From the NCBI GenBank assembly GCA_000310025.1, contig FN649749.1, positions 2,752,490-2,816,489 of the forward strand: a DNA stretch of 64,000 nucleotides, in the 5' to 3' direction. The first letter of the stretch is position 1; each line of letters starts with the position of its first letter. Positions 12,701 through 22,746 of this stretch are shown piece by piece. Position numbers and translations under genes: made by a program. The notes below the pieces were generated by a model, which made no database searches, had not been told where the DNA came from, and saw only the letters and a program-made list of their open reading frames with translations. This DNA is from Ectocarpus siliculosus (lineage: Eukaryota; Sar; Phaeophyceae; Ectocarpales; Ectocarpaceae).

Positions 12701-15700
12701 GTGAGGGGCGTTGCCGTAACAGAAGGTGCCCGCCTAACGCGAATCACGTTGGGCAAGCGCTGCTTTTCGTGTGCAACCGTTTGGACGTCCCCGACTAGCC
12801 AAGAAGTGTTTTTGCCCATTGCACCACCACAACGGTCTCGACGAAACGACTTCTTGTCTTAGCCTTTTTCCCTGCCGTCGGGGGCTGGCCGCGGTATCAG
12901 GCCTTCCCGTGGAGCCTGGGTATATACTGACCCTCATTATTTTGAATTAAGTTTGGCACTATCACGGCTTGCTTGGACAAAAAGGCCATTTCTGGGTTGG
13001 TGCGTCTCCCCACCCGCTGCCCCTTTCGTTTCTCTTCAAACCGTCTGAACAAGGATATCCCTCCATTTGCCGCTCGCCCTCCTGCCAGAGTCCTTACGAC
13101 GACGACTGGGGTTGCATGTGGTTCGCTTGCATCGACCCAGAGGCAGCCTGTGTTGACGACGATGACATCACCGTCGACATGTTCGAGAACTGCGAATACC
13201 CGGTGGACATCGGAAACGGCTGGTGCGACGAAGCAAACAACATCGAGGCGTGCGGTAGGTTCCTTTCCCACCACGTGCAGCCCATTTCCTTGTTGATCGT
13301 CGTGGAGGCCTTAAGTGTGTTCGTCGGAGAGGCCTTGGGATTGATTGCCTGATTGCCTTTGAGCCAAACACTCAGCGGAAACACACATCCACGTGGTGCA
13401 AAACAGCGTACGCCTTGCTCTCGACAGAGAATCTCCACAAATCCCCCCCATATGCCGGGGAAACTTTGTTTGCCGGTTGCTCGTCCATTTCGGCATCCAA
13501 CCCCTGAACACCCAGATTCCAGGGCGTGGGGGTGATATCAAGTAAGTAAAAAAGCCGTGGGGTAAAGAGATCTCGCCGAAAGGTTGGCATTCGACACCAG
13601 CACCAGCACCATAGATGCACGCTCACGGTAGGTGACACAAGGTGTCACCCTCGCTGGACGGACTTGACGACGAATGGTGTACAAATTGAACGGTTCGGTT
13701 TTTCGTCAAGCCGTTCACGAGACGTCTCTAACGCCGCCATTTTCCGACGTCACCCTTTGGGCCCCATTACTCCACTCTTTCAGCTGTGGGGTAACCGAGC
13801 CGGGACAGAACGTATGAACTCCTTCTCCCGATGGCTGGAAGGGCCAACTGCTGTACATACAGTCCTTGAAAATGGTCTCAGGGCTCGTATATTCATCAGG
13901 CGTGGCACTACGATTGACGCACTGTTGTGCCTCCATTTAATGCTGTGTCGTCGTCGTCGTCGTCTTCGCCCTTCCCACCCCGATTCGGCAGGCTACGATG
14001 GAGGCGACTGCTGCGAGTGCACGTGCGAGGTAAAGTACGCGAAGCGTATGGATTCTCACCACATACTTGGAGTAACGGGCCTTCAAAGCAATGTACTTTT
14101 AGCTTGTCATCTTCTCCTACTTCCATCGGCCTGTGAACCTACCCGCCGCCGATGGCTTCCTATATGGGACACTGCCTTCTCCACGAGCGGTCATTTCCGT
14201 TCGTATCTGGTTTGCTGCGAATGTACATGCCCATCAGCAAACCATTGGGAATCCGCATGGATTCCTCTTGGTAGAAGTACTAATAACCTCTTCTCTTGCC
14301 TACGGTCTCTTGTCTCGTAGTCTTGGGTAAACGCCTGCTATCTGTTGTTGGTGCGAGGTATTTTAGCGCGGTGGTTTCGGTTGGCGTTGGGTCCGATCCG
14401 AATAGAAAACACCCGCGCCCTGGAATCACCTGTTCGACATGTTGGCCAACATCCTCCGTACTTCTTGTCCCCAACACTCCATGCTGCGTCCTCCCTGATC
14501 TTTGTACTTGTTTTCTGCTCTCTTGTACTCGCCCGCCGCCTTTCAGTATGAATCTCCTTATGATTGGGATGATGATTGGGACTACCACTGCATGGAGTTT
14601 GCTTGCATCGACCCCAGCGCGCCCTGTGTAGACGATGACGACATTACCGTCGACATGGTCGAGAACTGTGGCTACGTCTCCGGGATAGGCAACGGCTGGT
14701 GCGATAGAAACAACAACAAGGAGGAATGCGGTGAGACCATGCTTCCTGAAACGGCACAAGATACCGTTCCCGCACAACTGCGTGATAAAACATGCACCTG
14801 TCAGGGACGGAGGTCGGTATTTGTTTGGCTCAGCAGACATCCAGCACGTCCGACTGGTATGCCCCGCCGGTTGGAGCCTATTTGGCTTGACAATGCGAAA
14901 AAATTGTGGTTCAATGAACAATCTGTGCTGGGGATTGACGGCAGAGCGCACTGCACCGCACTGTTCCCAGGAACTATTTCCGCCATATTCGCTGAGCCCG
15001 AAACTATAGTTTGAACCCAACTAAGCTCGATGTATCCTTAGCTGTATTGGATTGTAAGTATATTGCAGCTTGTGTTTCGTTCCTTACCTCGACGACGTGA
15101 GCACGGTACGATAACACCTGGCGTCGTTGTAGACGCGTCACAAACCCATTGTACGCGCGGCGTCCGTCGGCAAGAGCCCGATCATTCGGGCTGACTGAGG
15201 AGGATCGCCCGCAATGTTTCTGGGTCGTCTCCCTCCTTGGCTCCGTCTACTTCGATTTCGGGCCCTATACGCTGCTCCCGACGTACCAATATTGTCAGGG
15301 TTGGGGTTTGCCCAGCGCCCTTTCTCTTGTCTCTCGCGTCGTTGTCAAGCAGCGTACGGTGGTGACAAGTATTTCGCAATGCTGCTTCTCCCAGTTTGTA
15401 ATTCCTGTAGAAGGCGCTCTTGTTGTGACAACAACGGTAGGTGGACAGCTCCTCTCCTGCGCTTGCCATCGATTGCGCTCGAATATATAGTCAAGTGACG
15501 ATATGCACACCACATGGACCCAGCGACCAAAACACGAGCGTGTTGACTTTGTACTGGTATTTTTTCGGTTTTCTTCTGTCCAGCAATAACCGTTTTTCTC
15601 TTGCGCTCATGTGTTGGAATCTGGTTCAACTTTGGATGCAGTCTTAATCGACGGCTCCGAGGCTTGGTACAATAACTTGCTGCGATTCTGGCGGCGTTCG

Positions 15701-17254
15701 TGTTTCTGTTGCCTTTGTTCGTTGTTGGTCATTATAACCCTATCGTTGGTCGTCCTGACGTGGAGCAAGAACAACTGTGATGTTCGAGCGCTTATAGCGT
15801 CCTCGTTTCCCTCTGTGGCTATCTCTTAGGCTACGACGGCGGCGACTGCTGCTCTTGCACATGCGAGAGCCCGTATGATGACGACTACTCCTGCAGCAGC
15901 GAGTACGGCTCCTTCGACTGCAAAGACCCGAACGCCTCCTGCTTCGGCGAAGAACCTACTGGGAGCGATGACTTCAGCACCGACGACCAGCCAATGTCGT
16001 ACGAATTCGTCCCCTGGGAAGAGACAGAGGCCCTGCCGACGGTCGACGGTGCTGTTGAGGTGGGCACCAAGACCGAAGTCGGCGTATCATCTACCGCCCA
16101 CGACGTGCGGCCCGGCATGAGCAGCGGCGACGCTGGGTGCGGAGAGGTCGGCGGCCTTGGCTGCACGGCGACCAACACCCGTGACGGAATTTTCTCCGAG
16201 ATCGAGTCGAGGTGGTCGTGCGCCACGAAGCTCGTGGATGACGAAGGGCCGTGCCAGATCGAGTTCACCTTTGCCGAACCCCAGACCATTATGGACATTC
16301 AGGTTGCCTTCTGGAAGGGCAACGAGCGCACCCGTACCCTAGAGGTGAGGGCGACACCCAGCAGGCTGAAGGTTACCGAAACAAGCCCTCTCTTTTAGTT
16401 ACTGGTAGCCCCCAACAACACTTCTGCGACTGTGAGCCACCATGAGGACTGCATTTCGTAACGTGTAAATGAAATGCTTGGAGGTGTTGACCGCTCCTAG
16501 CGATTGAGTTGAATGGCGATGGCACGTTCGCCGCGGGCTGGGAATCCACCTCGAAGCGGGCTATCGTGCCGATACGTGTGACACCCTCCCATCCCAAGCG
16601 GCTTCCGTGGGCGCTTTCCACGGGCGGTGCTCGAAGCAAGAGTTTCATCTTTCATACCTCGCAAACCTTTCCCCACACAGGTCCACATCAACGGCGAGAT
16701 GACCCACACTCACGAGTCCTACGCCGATGCCACCTTCAACACGCTCGGTGTGACGGCTACTGACGTCAGTACTGTGATGCTCGAGTCCGTCGCTCTCCTC
16801 TCAGACGAATGGATCAGTCTCATCGAGGTGAGCGTTGTGTCCACGATTGCTTGTTGCGAGGGCCTGGGAAATTTGCCAACCGTTGGTGTCGAGGGGATTA
16901 TGTTTGGTGTGCCTCTGGTGTCATCAGGCATACGTGGACAGAGCAAGGTAGTTGTATACCCACCAGGTCAATATTGGACACAAACTCTATCGAGCAGGGC
17001 AAACACTTGGGCAGCAATGGAAAATGTTGGACTCCAAAGGCTTCTCTTGTTTGTCCAGTAGCATCCATTTCGCAACCAGTTCGCCTTTCGGCGCGAGCGA
17101 GTCTATCGCGCAGTGCTCACAAATACGTTTCTTCGAACGTTTGTTCGGACAAATCGCTCGTCCCTTCTCCCTTTCGTCTGTCCCTGTCTCTCTGTGTGGT
17201 ATTGTATTCCGCTGCGCACCTTCACAACAGGTGCTCATCTTCGTGACACCTTGA
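3281..17254 (+). CDS. Gene A: secreted nine-module LNR-like protein with C-terminal CBM32/discoidin-like domain (21 exons)
   Basis: Exons: 3281-3431, 3742-3779, 4076-4256, 5246-5283, 5756-5936, 6465-6502, 7114-7226, 7845-7903, 8094-8131, 8452-8650, 8973-9010, 10005-10173, 10828-10865, 11445-11610, 12298-12335, 13089-13254, 13992-14029, 14547-14730, 15830-16344, 16681-16827, 17231-17254. All junctions are GT-AG with matching phases and the spliced frame is open for 852 residues. A signal peptide (hydrophobic core about residues 8-23) is followed by nine Cys-rich modules, each ending in a DGGDCC motif, and by a beta-sandwich domain at about residues 670-852. LNR modules bind calcium, and CBM32/F5-8C domains bind sugars in known families. 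An extracellular or wall role is inferred. Gene B is the paralogue, convergent with it. The start is the first ATG before the signal peptide. The last 8-codon exon is the least certain. Confidence 0.85.
4076..5283 (+). CDS. Gene A unit 2: LNR-like module
   Basis: Acidic exon 4076-4256 (181 nt) begins TQSDDDYYSWGC, continues with the CIDPDASC segment and a DDDD run, and ends GDGYCHDGNNKAECG. Microexon 5246-5283 (38 nt) encodes YDGGDCCECTCV. Residues 64-136. Phases are 0 in, 1 between, 0 out, so the unit can be added or lost without a frameshift. The intron between the two parts is 989 nt. Confidence 0.85.
5756..6502 (+). CDS. Gene A unit 3: LNR-like module
   Basis: Acidic exon 5756-5936 is again 181 nt, as in unit 2. 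It carries NPWGDDDDWVC, the CIDPDAPC segment and GDGWCDQDNNNEICG. Microexon 6465-6502 encodes YDGGDCCECTCV. Residues 137-209, with ten cysteines in the spacing common to the array. The upstream acceptor reads CCAAAACCAG. Confidence 0.85.
7114..8131 (+). CDS. Gene A unit 4: LNR-like module with an extra intron
   Basis: This unit alone in gene A is split in three: 7114-7226 (113 nt, SPWDDDNWAC to EECG), 7845-7903 (59 nt, VRDVGDGWCDEENNNELCG) and microexon 8094-8131. The extra intron is phase 2, between the fourth cysteine and the GDG motif, exactly where every later gene B unit is split. The 113-nt length equals that of the matching exon in gene B unit 2. Residues 210-279. Confidence 0.8.
8452..9010 (+). 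CDS. Gene A unit 5: LNR-like module with extended acidic head
   Basis: Exon 8452-8650 (199 nt) is the longest acidic exon. Its head repeats Asp-Asp-Asp-Trp three times before CGDGFACIDPSAPC, so the DDDW element itself has expanded. It ends GDGYCDMDNNNAACG. Microexon 8973-9010 starts with a split codon giving Ala instead of Gly before YDGGDCCECTCE. Residues 280-358. Confidence 0.85.
10005..10865 (+). CDS. Gene A unit 6: LNR-like module with altered head
   Basis: Exon 10005-10173 (169 nt) begins DTPNNKCGRWSGFACIDP, so the acidic DDDW head is absent and an Asn-rich stretch replaces it. The rest (CVDDDSFTVDM, GDGWCDEDNNNELCG) is normal. Microexon 10828-10865 encodes Ala-YDGGDCCECTCE and resembles that of unit 5. 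Residues 359-427. Confidence 0.8.
11445..12335 (+). CDS. Gene A unit 7: LNR-like module
   Basis: Exon 11445-11610 (166 nt) encodes GSEDDDWHC, CVDPNAPC and GDGYCSENLNTPECG; the usual NNN triplet is Leu-Asn-Thr here. Microexon 12298-12335 encodes Ala-YDGGDCCSCTCE with Ser in place of Glu. Residues 428-495. Confidence 0.8.
13089..14029 (+). CDS. Gene A unit 8: LNR-like module
   Basis: Exon 13089-13254 (166 nt) encodes SPYDDDWGC, CIDPEAAC and GNGWCDEANNIEACG. The calcium-site Asp of GDG is Asn in this copy. Microexon 13992-14029 encodes YDGGDCCECTCE. The intron end before it (CCCGATTCGGCAG) nearly matches that of unit 4. Residues 496-563. Confidence 0.85.
14547..16344 (+). CDS. Gene A unit 9 and start of C-terminal domain
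   Basis: Exon 14547-14730 (184 nt) encodes the last acidic half (YESPYDWDDDWDYHC to NNNKEECG). Exon 15830-16344 (515 nt) begins with the microexon sequence YDGGDCCSCTCE but runs on without an intron into SPYDDDYSC, CKDPNASC, an acidic linker, and the first part of the beta-sandwich domain: TNTRDGIFSEIESRWSC, GPCQIEFTFAEPQ and IQVAFWKGNERTRTLEV. These match the DGD-x-x-SRW, QIEF and FWKG-x-x-RT strands of CBM32/F5-8C domains. Residues 564-796. Confidence 0.8.
16681..17254 (+). CDS. Gene A C-terminal domain, last exons
   Basis: Exon 16681-16827 (147 nt, phase 0 both ends) encodes HESYADATFNTLGVTATDVS and a final LLSDEWISLIE strand typical of the end of CBM32-like domains. The equivalent gene B exon is also 147 nt. 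Exon 17231-17254 follows a CACAACAG acceptor and adds VLIFVTP and a TGA stop. That completes a plausible last beta strand, but the exon is very short and is inferred. Confidence 0.7.
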
Positions 17255-18980
17255 GTGAGTGGTGGATACACGGGCCCAAGGCGATTGATTCCAACACGAA
17301 CCAAGCTTCGCCCTCGACGTGCGTGGCACAACCTGTCGTTTGGATGCTGACGAAATTTCATGGAACACTGTCGTCGAGAACGGGGTTTTGGGAACGAACG
17401 CGTATCACGTAGGGACATTGGGCCTGACACCCTCGCTGATAGTCACCGCGTTTGCTATCAAGCATTTCTTCCTATTTACGCCTGACTGTGATAGTGACTG
17501 ATGGACAAGCGCGGCCTAGTTTCTTGTCTCTGGCCTCTGCGGGCGTGTGTGTTTCTTACCCGGATGTTTCTTTTGTTTGCGTCCGTTTTAAGGTGTGTTT
17601 CTTCGTCACTCTTCCTGGAGGTTCATGAATAGCTGAGTAGAGAATTGGCCGCAGAACGCTTGTGATATGCGGCCAGGGGTCGATTGATCAGTTCTATTGG
17701 CATACAGCCTGATGTTGTTATCTCTAGCTTGCAACGTATTAATATTGTTCGTACTCGTGGCATTCTGTCGCTACGCATGATCTGAGTGCCGGGTATGTCT
17801 TGTAACCATTGAGGACTTTTGTTTGGCTAACAATGGCGTTTCTGGAAGGCCCTTTCCCCTTCCAGCAAATGCTCTCTGTGCGTACTGCCGGTTCCGGGTG
17901 CACATTTCATTCTCTGCACGAGTTACTTATTGTGCAGAATTTTTCCCACCATTATTTGGGGTTTCTCTCTAGAGTTGGGCGATCTCCGGTTGCTTCGAGG
18001 TAGATTGCTCTATTAGACGTTCGAGCGCGGTAGGTAGAAACGCGACCGTTCGCCCTTTGTGCAAGTTTGATGCGAAAGGTATTTATTGGCAGTTGTATGG
18101 GTTTCCTCGTTTCTTCGGCGGTATTCTCTGCAGCCAAGTGCATTGTTCCTGCGATATCGCAACCTCCTTGGTCGATGCTAGAGGCCCAAGCAGCGGAGCA
18201 GGCATCGCATCGCCCGTCGGTAGAAGAATGGTGTGGCGTCCTAAGGCATGCGGGAGCATGAACCCGAACGCCTGCGAGTACCTGGAAATTCGTTCACATC
18301 TTGTGTTACAGGCCGCGGAACTCCAGGATGTGTCTGTCGAGTTCCATGGCTGCCGTGGAGCCGCATGTCAACGCCATTGAACCCCATGGAGAGTGAGCCA
18401 TGGAGCTGCACGGAGTGCCAAGAGAATGCGGCATGCGGCTCCATATTGGACGCTATGGGTTCCATGGTATTCTTGGAATATTCCACGGCGGTTTCCGCCG
18501 TTTCCGTTGCGAAACCCAAGGAACATTGCACGAATACCTCGTGGAAGCTCAACGTTTCGTATTCGTATCATTAGCAAGAAGGCCGGCATTCTCAGCACGT
18601 ACAAACCCTTCCGCATGACGTTGGCTACTACAGTATTTCATCTAAAAATGGTTTCCTGTTTTTTACCTTGGCAGCGGTAAATGACCTCTTTCCCGAACTT
18701 GGATCGAGTGCCAGCTTCGGTCTTCGAAAATAACTTTCGAAGTACCTCGCAAGCGATGTTCAACCCTTGGTTCACCTAGTAGTAATTTTTCCGCTTGGGG
18801 GTAGCCGCGCTACACGATCGCTACAGCGTGCTATCACGAGAGACAGACGAAAAGCCACGGTAATGCTATTTAGGACACCGGTGTCGTGATTACATTCACT
18901 GTGTTCCTACAGCTCTTTACCTGTCAAACGACAAGCCCTCGTTCGTGCCAGACATTTTGACTGGTGGTTACCGAGATATG
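17255..18980. other. 3' flank of gene A, no gene seen
   Basis: AT/GC-mixed sequence with short frames only. Around 18360-18480 there is a cluster of CCATGG-containing words. No further splice sites compatible with gene A. Confidence 0.4.
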
Positions 18981-18989
18981 GTCCAAAGT

Positions 18990-19370
18990 GATGTCACGGC
19001 ACCACCTCCGCGGTGTGTCGTAAATAGGACGACCGCGTCGCGAAATTTTCCCAAAACACCTCCAACAGGCACGAAACTTATTGCGCTGTGTTCCCCAGCC
19101 CCACCAGCTGTCGCGCAAGCCGTCAGTTGGCCGATACCAATGTATATGTGGTTCTTGAGATACACCCAAGAATGTGGCCGCAACACCACCTCGGCGATGT
19201 CTTAAATAAACATGGCAAATTTTCGACACCGCGCGAAACGTTCCGAGAGCACATCTTATGAGCACAAATTTGTTTTTGTGGTGTTCTCACGCCCACCACC
19301 TGTCGTGTAGTTATTATAGTCGTTATTTGGCCGAAACCAACATGTGATTCCCGAGATACACGTGGTTGCC
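18990..19370 (+). repeat. Diverged direct duplication of about 195 bp
   Basis: Blocks CACCACCTC-GCG (18993, 19182), GTGTTC-CCCACCA-CTGTCG (19088, 19283) and TGGCCGA-ACCAA through GAGATACAC (19126, 19328) recur in the same order with a spacing of about 190-200 bp. Confidence 0.4.
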
Positions 19371-19935
19371 GCGATAAATGTAGACCTACATGTTGCCTTT
19401 CGCTGAAAGGTGGGGTGGTATATGTAGGAGGTGGACGTACAGGCCGCAAGGGGTCGCCCTCACTTGCCCACGGGGTTGGGGGAAGCGACAACCCTCAATT
19501 TCCACGAGCGAAGCGTGAGGGGTTGTAAAGCTACACGCGCGTCCTTCACCGAGTGCGCCGGAAGGCATCAGTGACGGAACGCCGAGTCGGAGCAACGTCA
19601 GCAAGAGCGTGCGAATCGGAACCTGTTTCGGACCGTGCATATATAAGCTTGGGGAAAGAAAGTCGATTGGGTTAGGCGCGCAAGGGGGTCGATAGACGTT
19701 TTTTTCTTCGCCTGTCACAGTTGATGTACAGAACGGGCTCGAAAAATTCTGTTCACAAAAAAGGCTCAACTTTTCACGAAAATAAGAAAACAGAGGGCTA
19801 AGAAACTCAGCTCAATCTCGGCCACGACGACACCATAAGAAACGTCCCAAAAAGAAATATGATCGTGCGATACCTTCCAGGTATTAAAAACAAGGGGTTG
19901 TTGGGGGAGCGTGTCCAACAAGAAACGTCCCACTG

Positions 19936-19967
<32 letters not shown>

Positions 19968-20015
19968 GTGCTCCCACCCCCTACTACCTGCTCATCATGT
20001 AAACATATTTTGGAG
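19371..20015. other. No gene seen
   Basis: A TATATAAG motif lies at 19639-19646 but no supported gene follows it. The GCT repeat sits near the right end. Confidence 0.35.
19937..19966 (+). repeat. GCT/CAG trinucleotide repeat
   Basis: About nine uninterrupted GCT units. A short frame across it would read poly-Ala, with no sign of a real gene. Confidence 0.8.
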
Positions 20016-20535
20016 TGTACTTATAGTCGTGCATGCCGTAGTCGTTCGACCATTGACCTCACATCCCTAAAAAGCCGGGACGGAGCACGCCGGGTTCCCA
20101 CCGGACCAGGCTCTCACATCACCAAGCGCGAAGCACCGTGAGTTATTCGGCGAGTCGCATGAATGGTTAGCTGCATCCTGCTAAGGGTATTCGGCATCTT
20201 GTGCTTACTTCCTTGCATACGAATGGCAGCTGGTTATGACGTAATTTATTTCCTGGTGCTTTCACTTCCGGAGACCGTTGTAGGCGCTGGGTAACTGCCT
20301 CGAGAGTGCTTGACCGTTTTAAAACAAAGTGCAATTATCCCCTTGGCGCGGAGTGAGGGTTCTCGGCCCGGCACAACTTAAACCTGCTCGACCACCATTC
20401 ATGGTTACCGCAAAAAAAAAAGCCAGAGGCAAAAAAGAAAGCGGTAACCTGGTTGCCGAGCTCACGAAGTGATGGCTTGTTTTATAACATCGCTGCCAAG
20501 CGACAAAAATCCAACCTCCATTGCAATCACCGGGG
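20016..20535 (+). mobile_element. Dispersed repeat, copy 2
   Basis: Second copy of the element at 887-1470, with the same order of blocks and the same GGTTACCG/CGGTAACC hairpin around 20403-20451. Only one copy of the 3' block is present here. Confidence 0.5.
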
Positions 20536-20989
20536 GGAGGGGAGAGGTTATTTTCGCGACACCCCCCGCGCCCCAGCGCCGCCGCGGGCTGCGCTGTACC
20601 CACCAGTCATGGCTGCTATACTGGTGTGTTGTTTTCTTCGCCAGAAATAAGAACATGAGAAAGTAAGAGAATCACCACGAGGCGACAGCCCAAAGGAATA
20701 ATAAAATACATCCGTTCTAAGAAATTGAGCCGACTTTGGCTGGTCCTTCTGCCATGAACAAGAAATTGAGGGTCGACCCGATTTTCAGGTTTTTTATCCC
20801 CGGGCCCAGTCTGTAGGGTATTTCTCCGAATATCGCCGAAGCTGTTGCGAATTTCATGAACGAAAGGAGTGAAATTGATCAGGTCCGTTTGCAGTACTGT
20901 AGTCAACATTTGTCACCGACATCGTACCCTTTTACCATGGGTCATCCTGGTGGGCTCGCAGTATGTTCGCATCCTGTTCTTCAAGAGTG
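20536..20989. other. No gene seen
   Basis: Right flank of the dispersed repeat. No supported exon or further repeat recognised. Confidence 0.35.
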
Positions 20990-22017
20990 TCGTGCTATCG
21001 AAGTGCTGAAAAGGCAGAGTGAGTTCTGGCTTCAGATGCACATGGGTTCCCTCGACGATGAAGCCTCTTCGAAGCCAGTGAAACACGATTTGCTCAATGA
21101 CGCCCTGCGATCGTTTGTCTGTGATTTGATCAAACAAGGGAGAAAAACGCGTCAGGGTCGGCCCTCGGTGTGATATCGGGACTTTGGGCACATGCAGCCC
21201 TCATTCGAATGTCAGGGAGAGAAAGAATAAATTGTCACGCAGGGTTACTTCAGTAAAACAGCATGTATTGAAGAAGCGAAGACTCGGGTTTACACCGCAA
21301 TGTGGGACACTGAACGCCCTGCCTGTGACTGTGATCGGCGAGAATGAATGAAGGAACTTCGTGAAGACCGTGATTCCGTCAAGCTCTATTTCTGCAACGC
21401 CATCGTACCACTTGGTTTGGGAAATCACAGATTTTGAAGAATATTCACTCCTAACCCATCGTGTTGTGCTACCGAAAAAGCAGAGTCTTGTTTCAGATGC
21501 ATTTGGATTCACTTGACGTGTGGCCCTCCTCGAAGCTGACAGTGAAACATGTATTGTCCACCGACGCCCTGGATGTTATGTCTTTGGTTCGATCAAAGAA
21601 GAGAGATATGCGTGTCGGAGTCTGGGCTTGGTTTCAGACTGGGACTTCCGGCATAGTCAGCCCTCGATATGAATATCATGACCAAGAAGGAAAGGGTGAA
21701 AGTCATATGTAGAGTTACGACAGCGGAACAGCATGTTTGGAAAGAGTCGAGACCCGGTTTCCCACCTCAAGTGGGAACATCGAAAACCTGCCTGTTAATG
21801 TCATCGCCAATAATGTATGAGTGAACTTCGTGAAGACCGTGTTTCCATGGCACTCCATTTCTTCAACGACTGTACTATTTTCTGTGGGATTTCACAGACG
21901 TTTTGCACCACATTCACTCCCAGTCACACCGATCTTGTCGTGCTACTGAAAACGCAAAGTACGGTTTCAGATGCTTGTTGGAATCTCTACACTACTGACA
22001 GTTTTGCTACTCCGCCC

Positions 22018-22120
22018 GCCCATGGGGCACCCATGGATCACCCATGGGTCACCCATGAGCTCTTCATGGGCTCTTCATGGGCTCTTCATGGGCCGCCCAT
22101 GCAGTGCCCATGGGCACTTC
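22018..22120 (+). repeat. CCATGGG/CTTCATGGG array 1
   Basis: About eight short words of the type ACCCATGG or TCTTCATGGGC in tandem, most carrying the palindrome CCCATGGG or a variant. It interrupts a copy of the 465-bp repeat. Confidence 0.6.
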
Positions 22121-22350
22121 AACCTAGAACGTCGCCACGCCAGCGGCATATCAACCTAGAACTTAGCCACCCTAACATCAACCTACATGGAACTTAGCCA
22201 CCAGCGCCAACCTGCATGTAGCACGTATCGTGTGGGCTTGGGGTTAGGGTTAGGGGTAGCGTCAGAGTTAATTGCCGTGATAGTGCCCGTTCCAAAGCGG
22301 ATAATTGTTCTGTTGTTTAGGACTAAAGGTTCGGTTCAACGGCTCTCAAT

Positions 22351-22475
22351 GGCTGCCCATAGGCTTCCCATGGGTCACCCATGGGCACTTCGTTGCCCAT
22401 GGAGCACCCATGGGGCAACCATGAGTCACCCATGGGTTGCCCATGGGATGACCCATGGGTGATCCAAGGGAGTCC
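22351..22475 (+). repeat. CCATGGG array 2
   Basis: About nine occurrences of CCCATGGG-type words separated by 5-12 bp. A telomere-like GGGGTTAGGGTTAGGGG lies between the two arrays at 22243-22258. Confidence 0.6.
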
Positions 22476-22746
22476 AATGGGTCGTTTGGGAAAACTGTAG
22501 AAAGTGTGGGAGACCCATTGGTTCCCTCGACGAGATACCCTCCGCGAAGCTGACAGTGAAACTCCTTTCTGACAACGAGACCCCCTATGATAATATGCCT
22601 CTGATCCGATCAATCCAGGGAGATATGCATGTCGGAGTCGGGACTCGGTTTGACATCGGGACGTAGGAAACCGAAATCTTGGCATTGGAGCCGTTTGCAA
22701 GGTCAACGAGGATGAAAATCTCGAACCCGCCTCGTGCGATGAGGTG

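Larger units (their letters stand above)
20990..22690 (+). repeat. Degenerate tandem repeat, about 465-510 bp period
   Basis: The block TTCAGATGC...TCGACG...AAGCTGACAGTGAAAC...GACGCCCT recurs at about 21030, 21495 and 22520, with a partial copy at 21965. The intervening block AACTTCGTGAAGACCGTG occurs at 21355 and 21824. Copies are diverged and carry no shared open frame. Confidence 0.5.
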
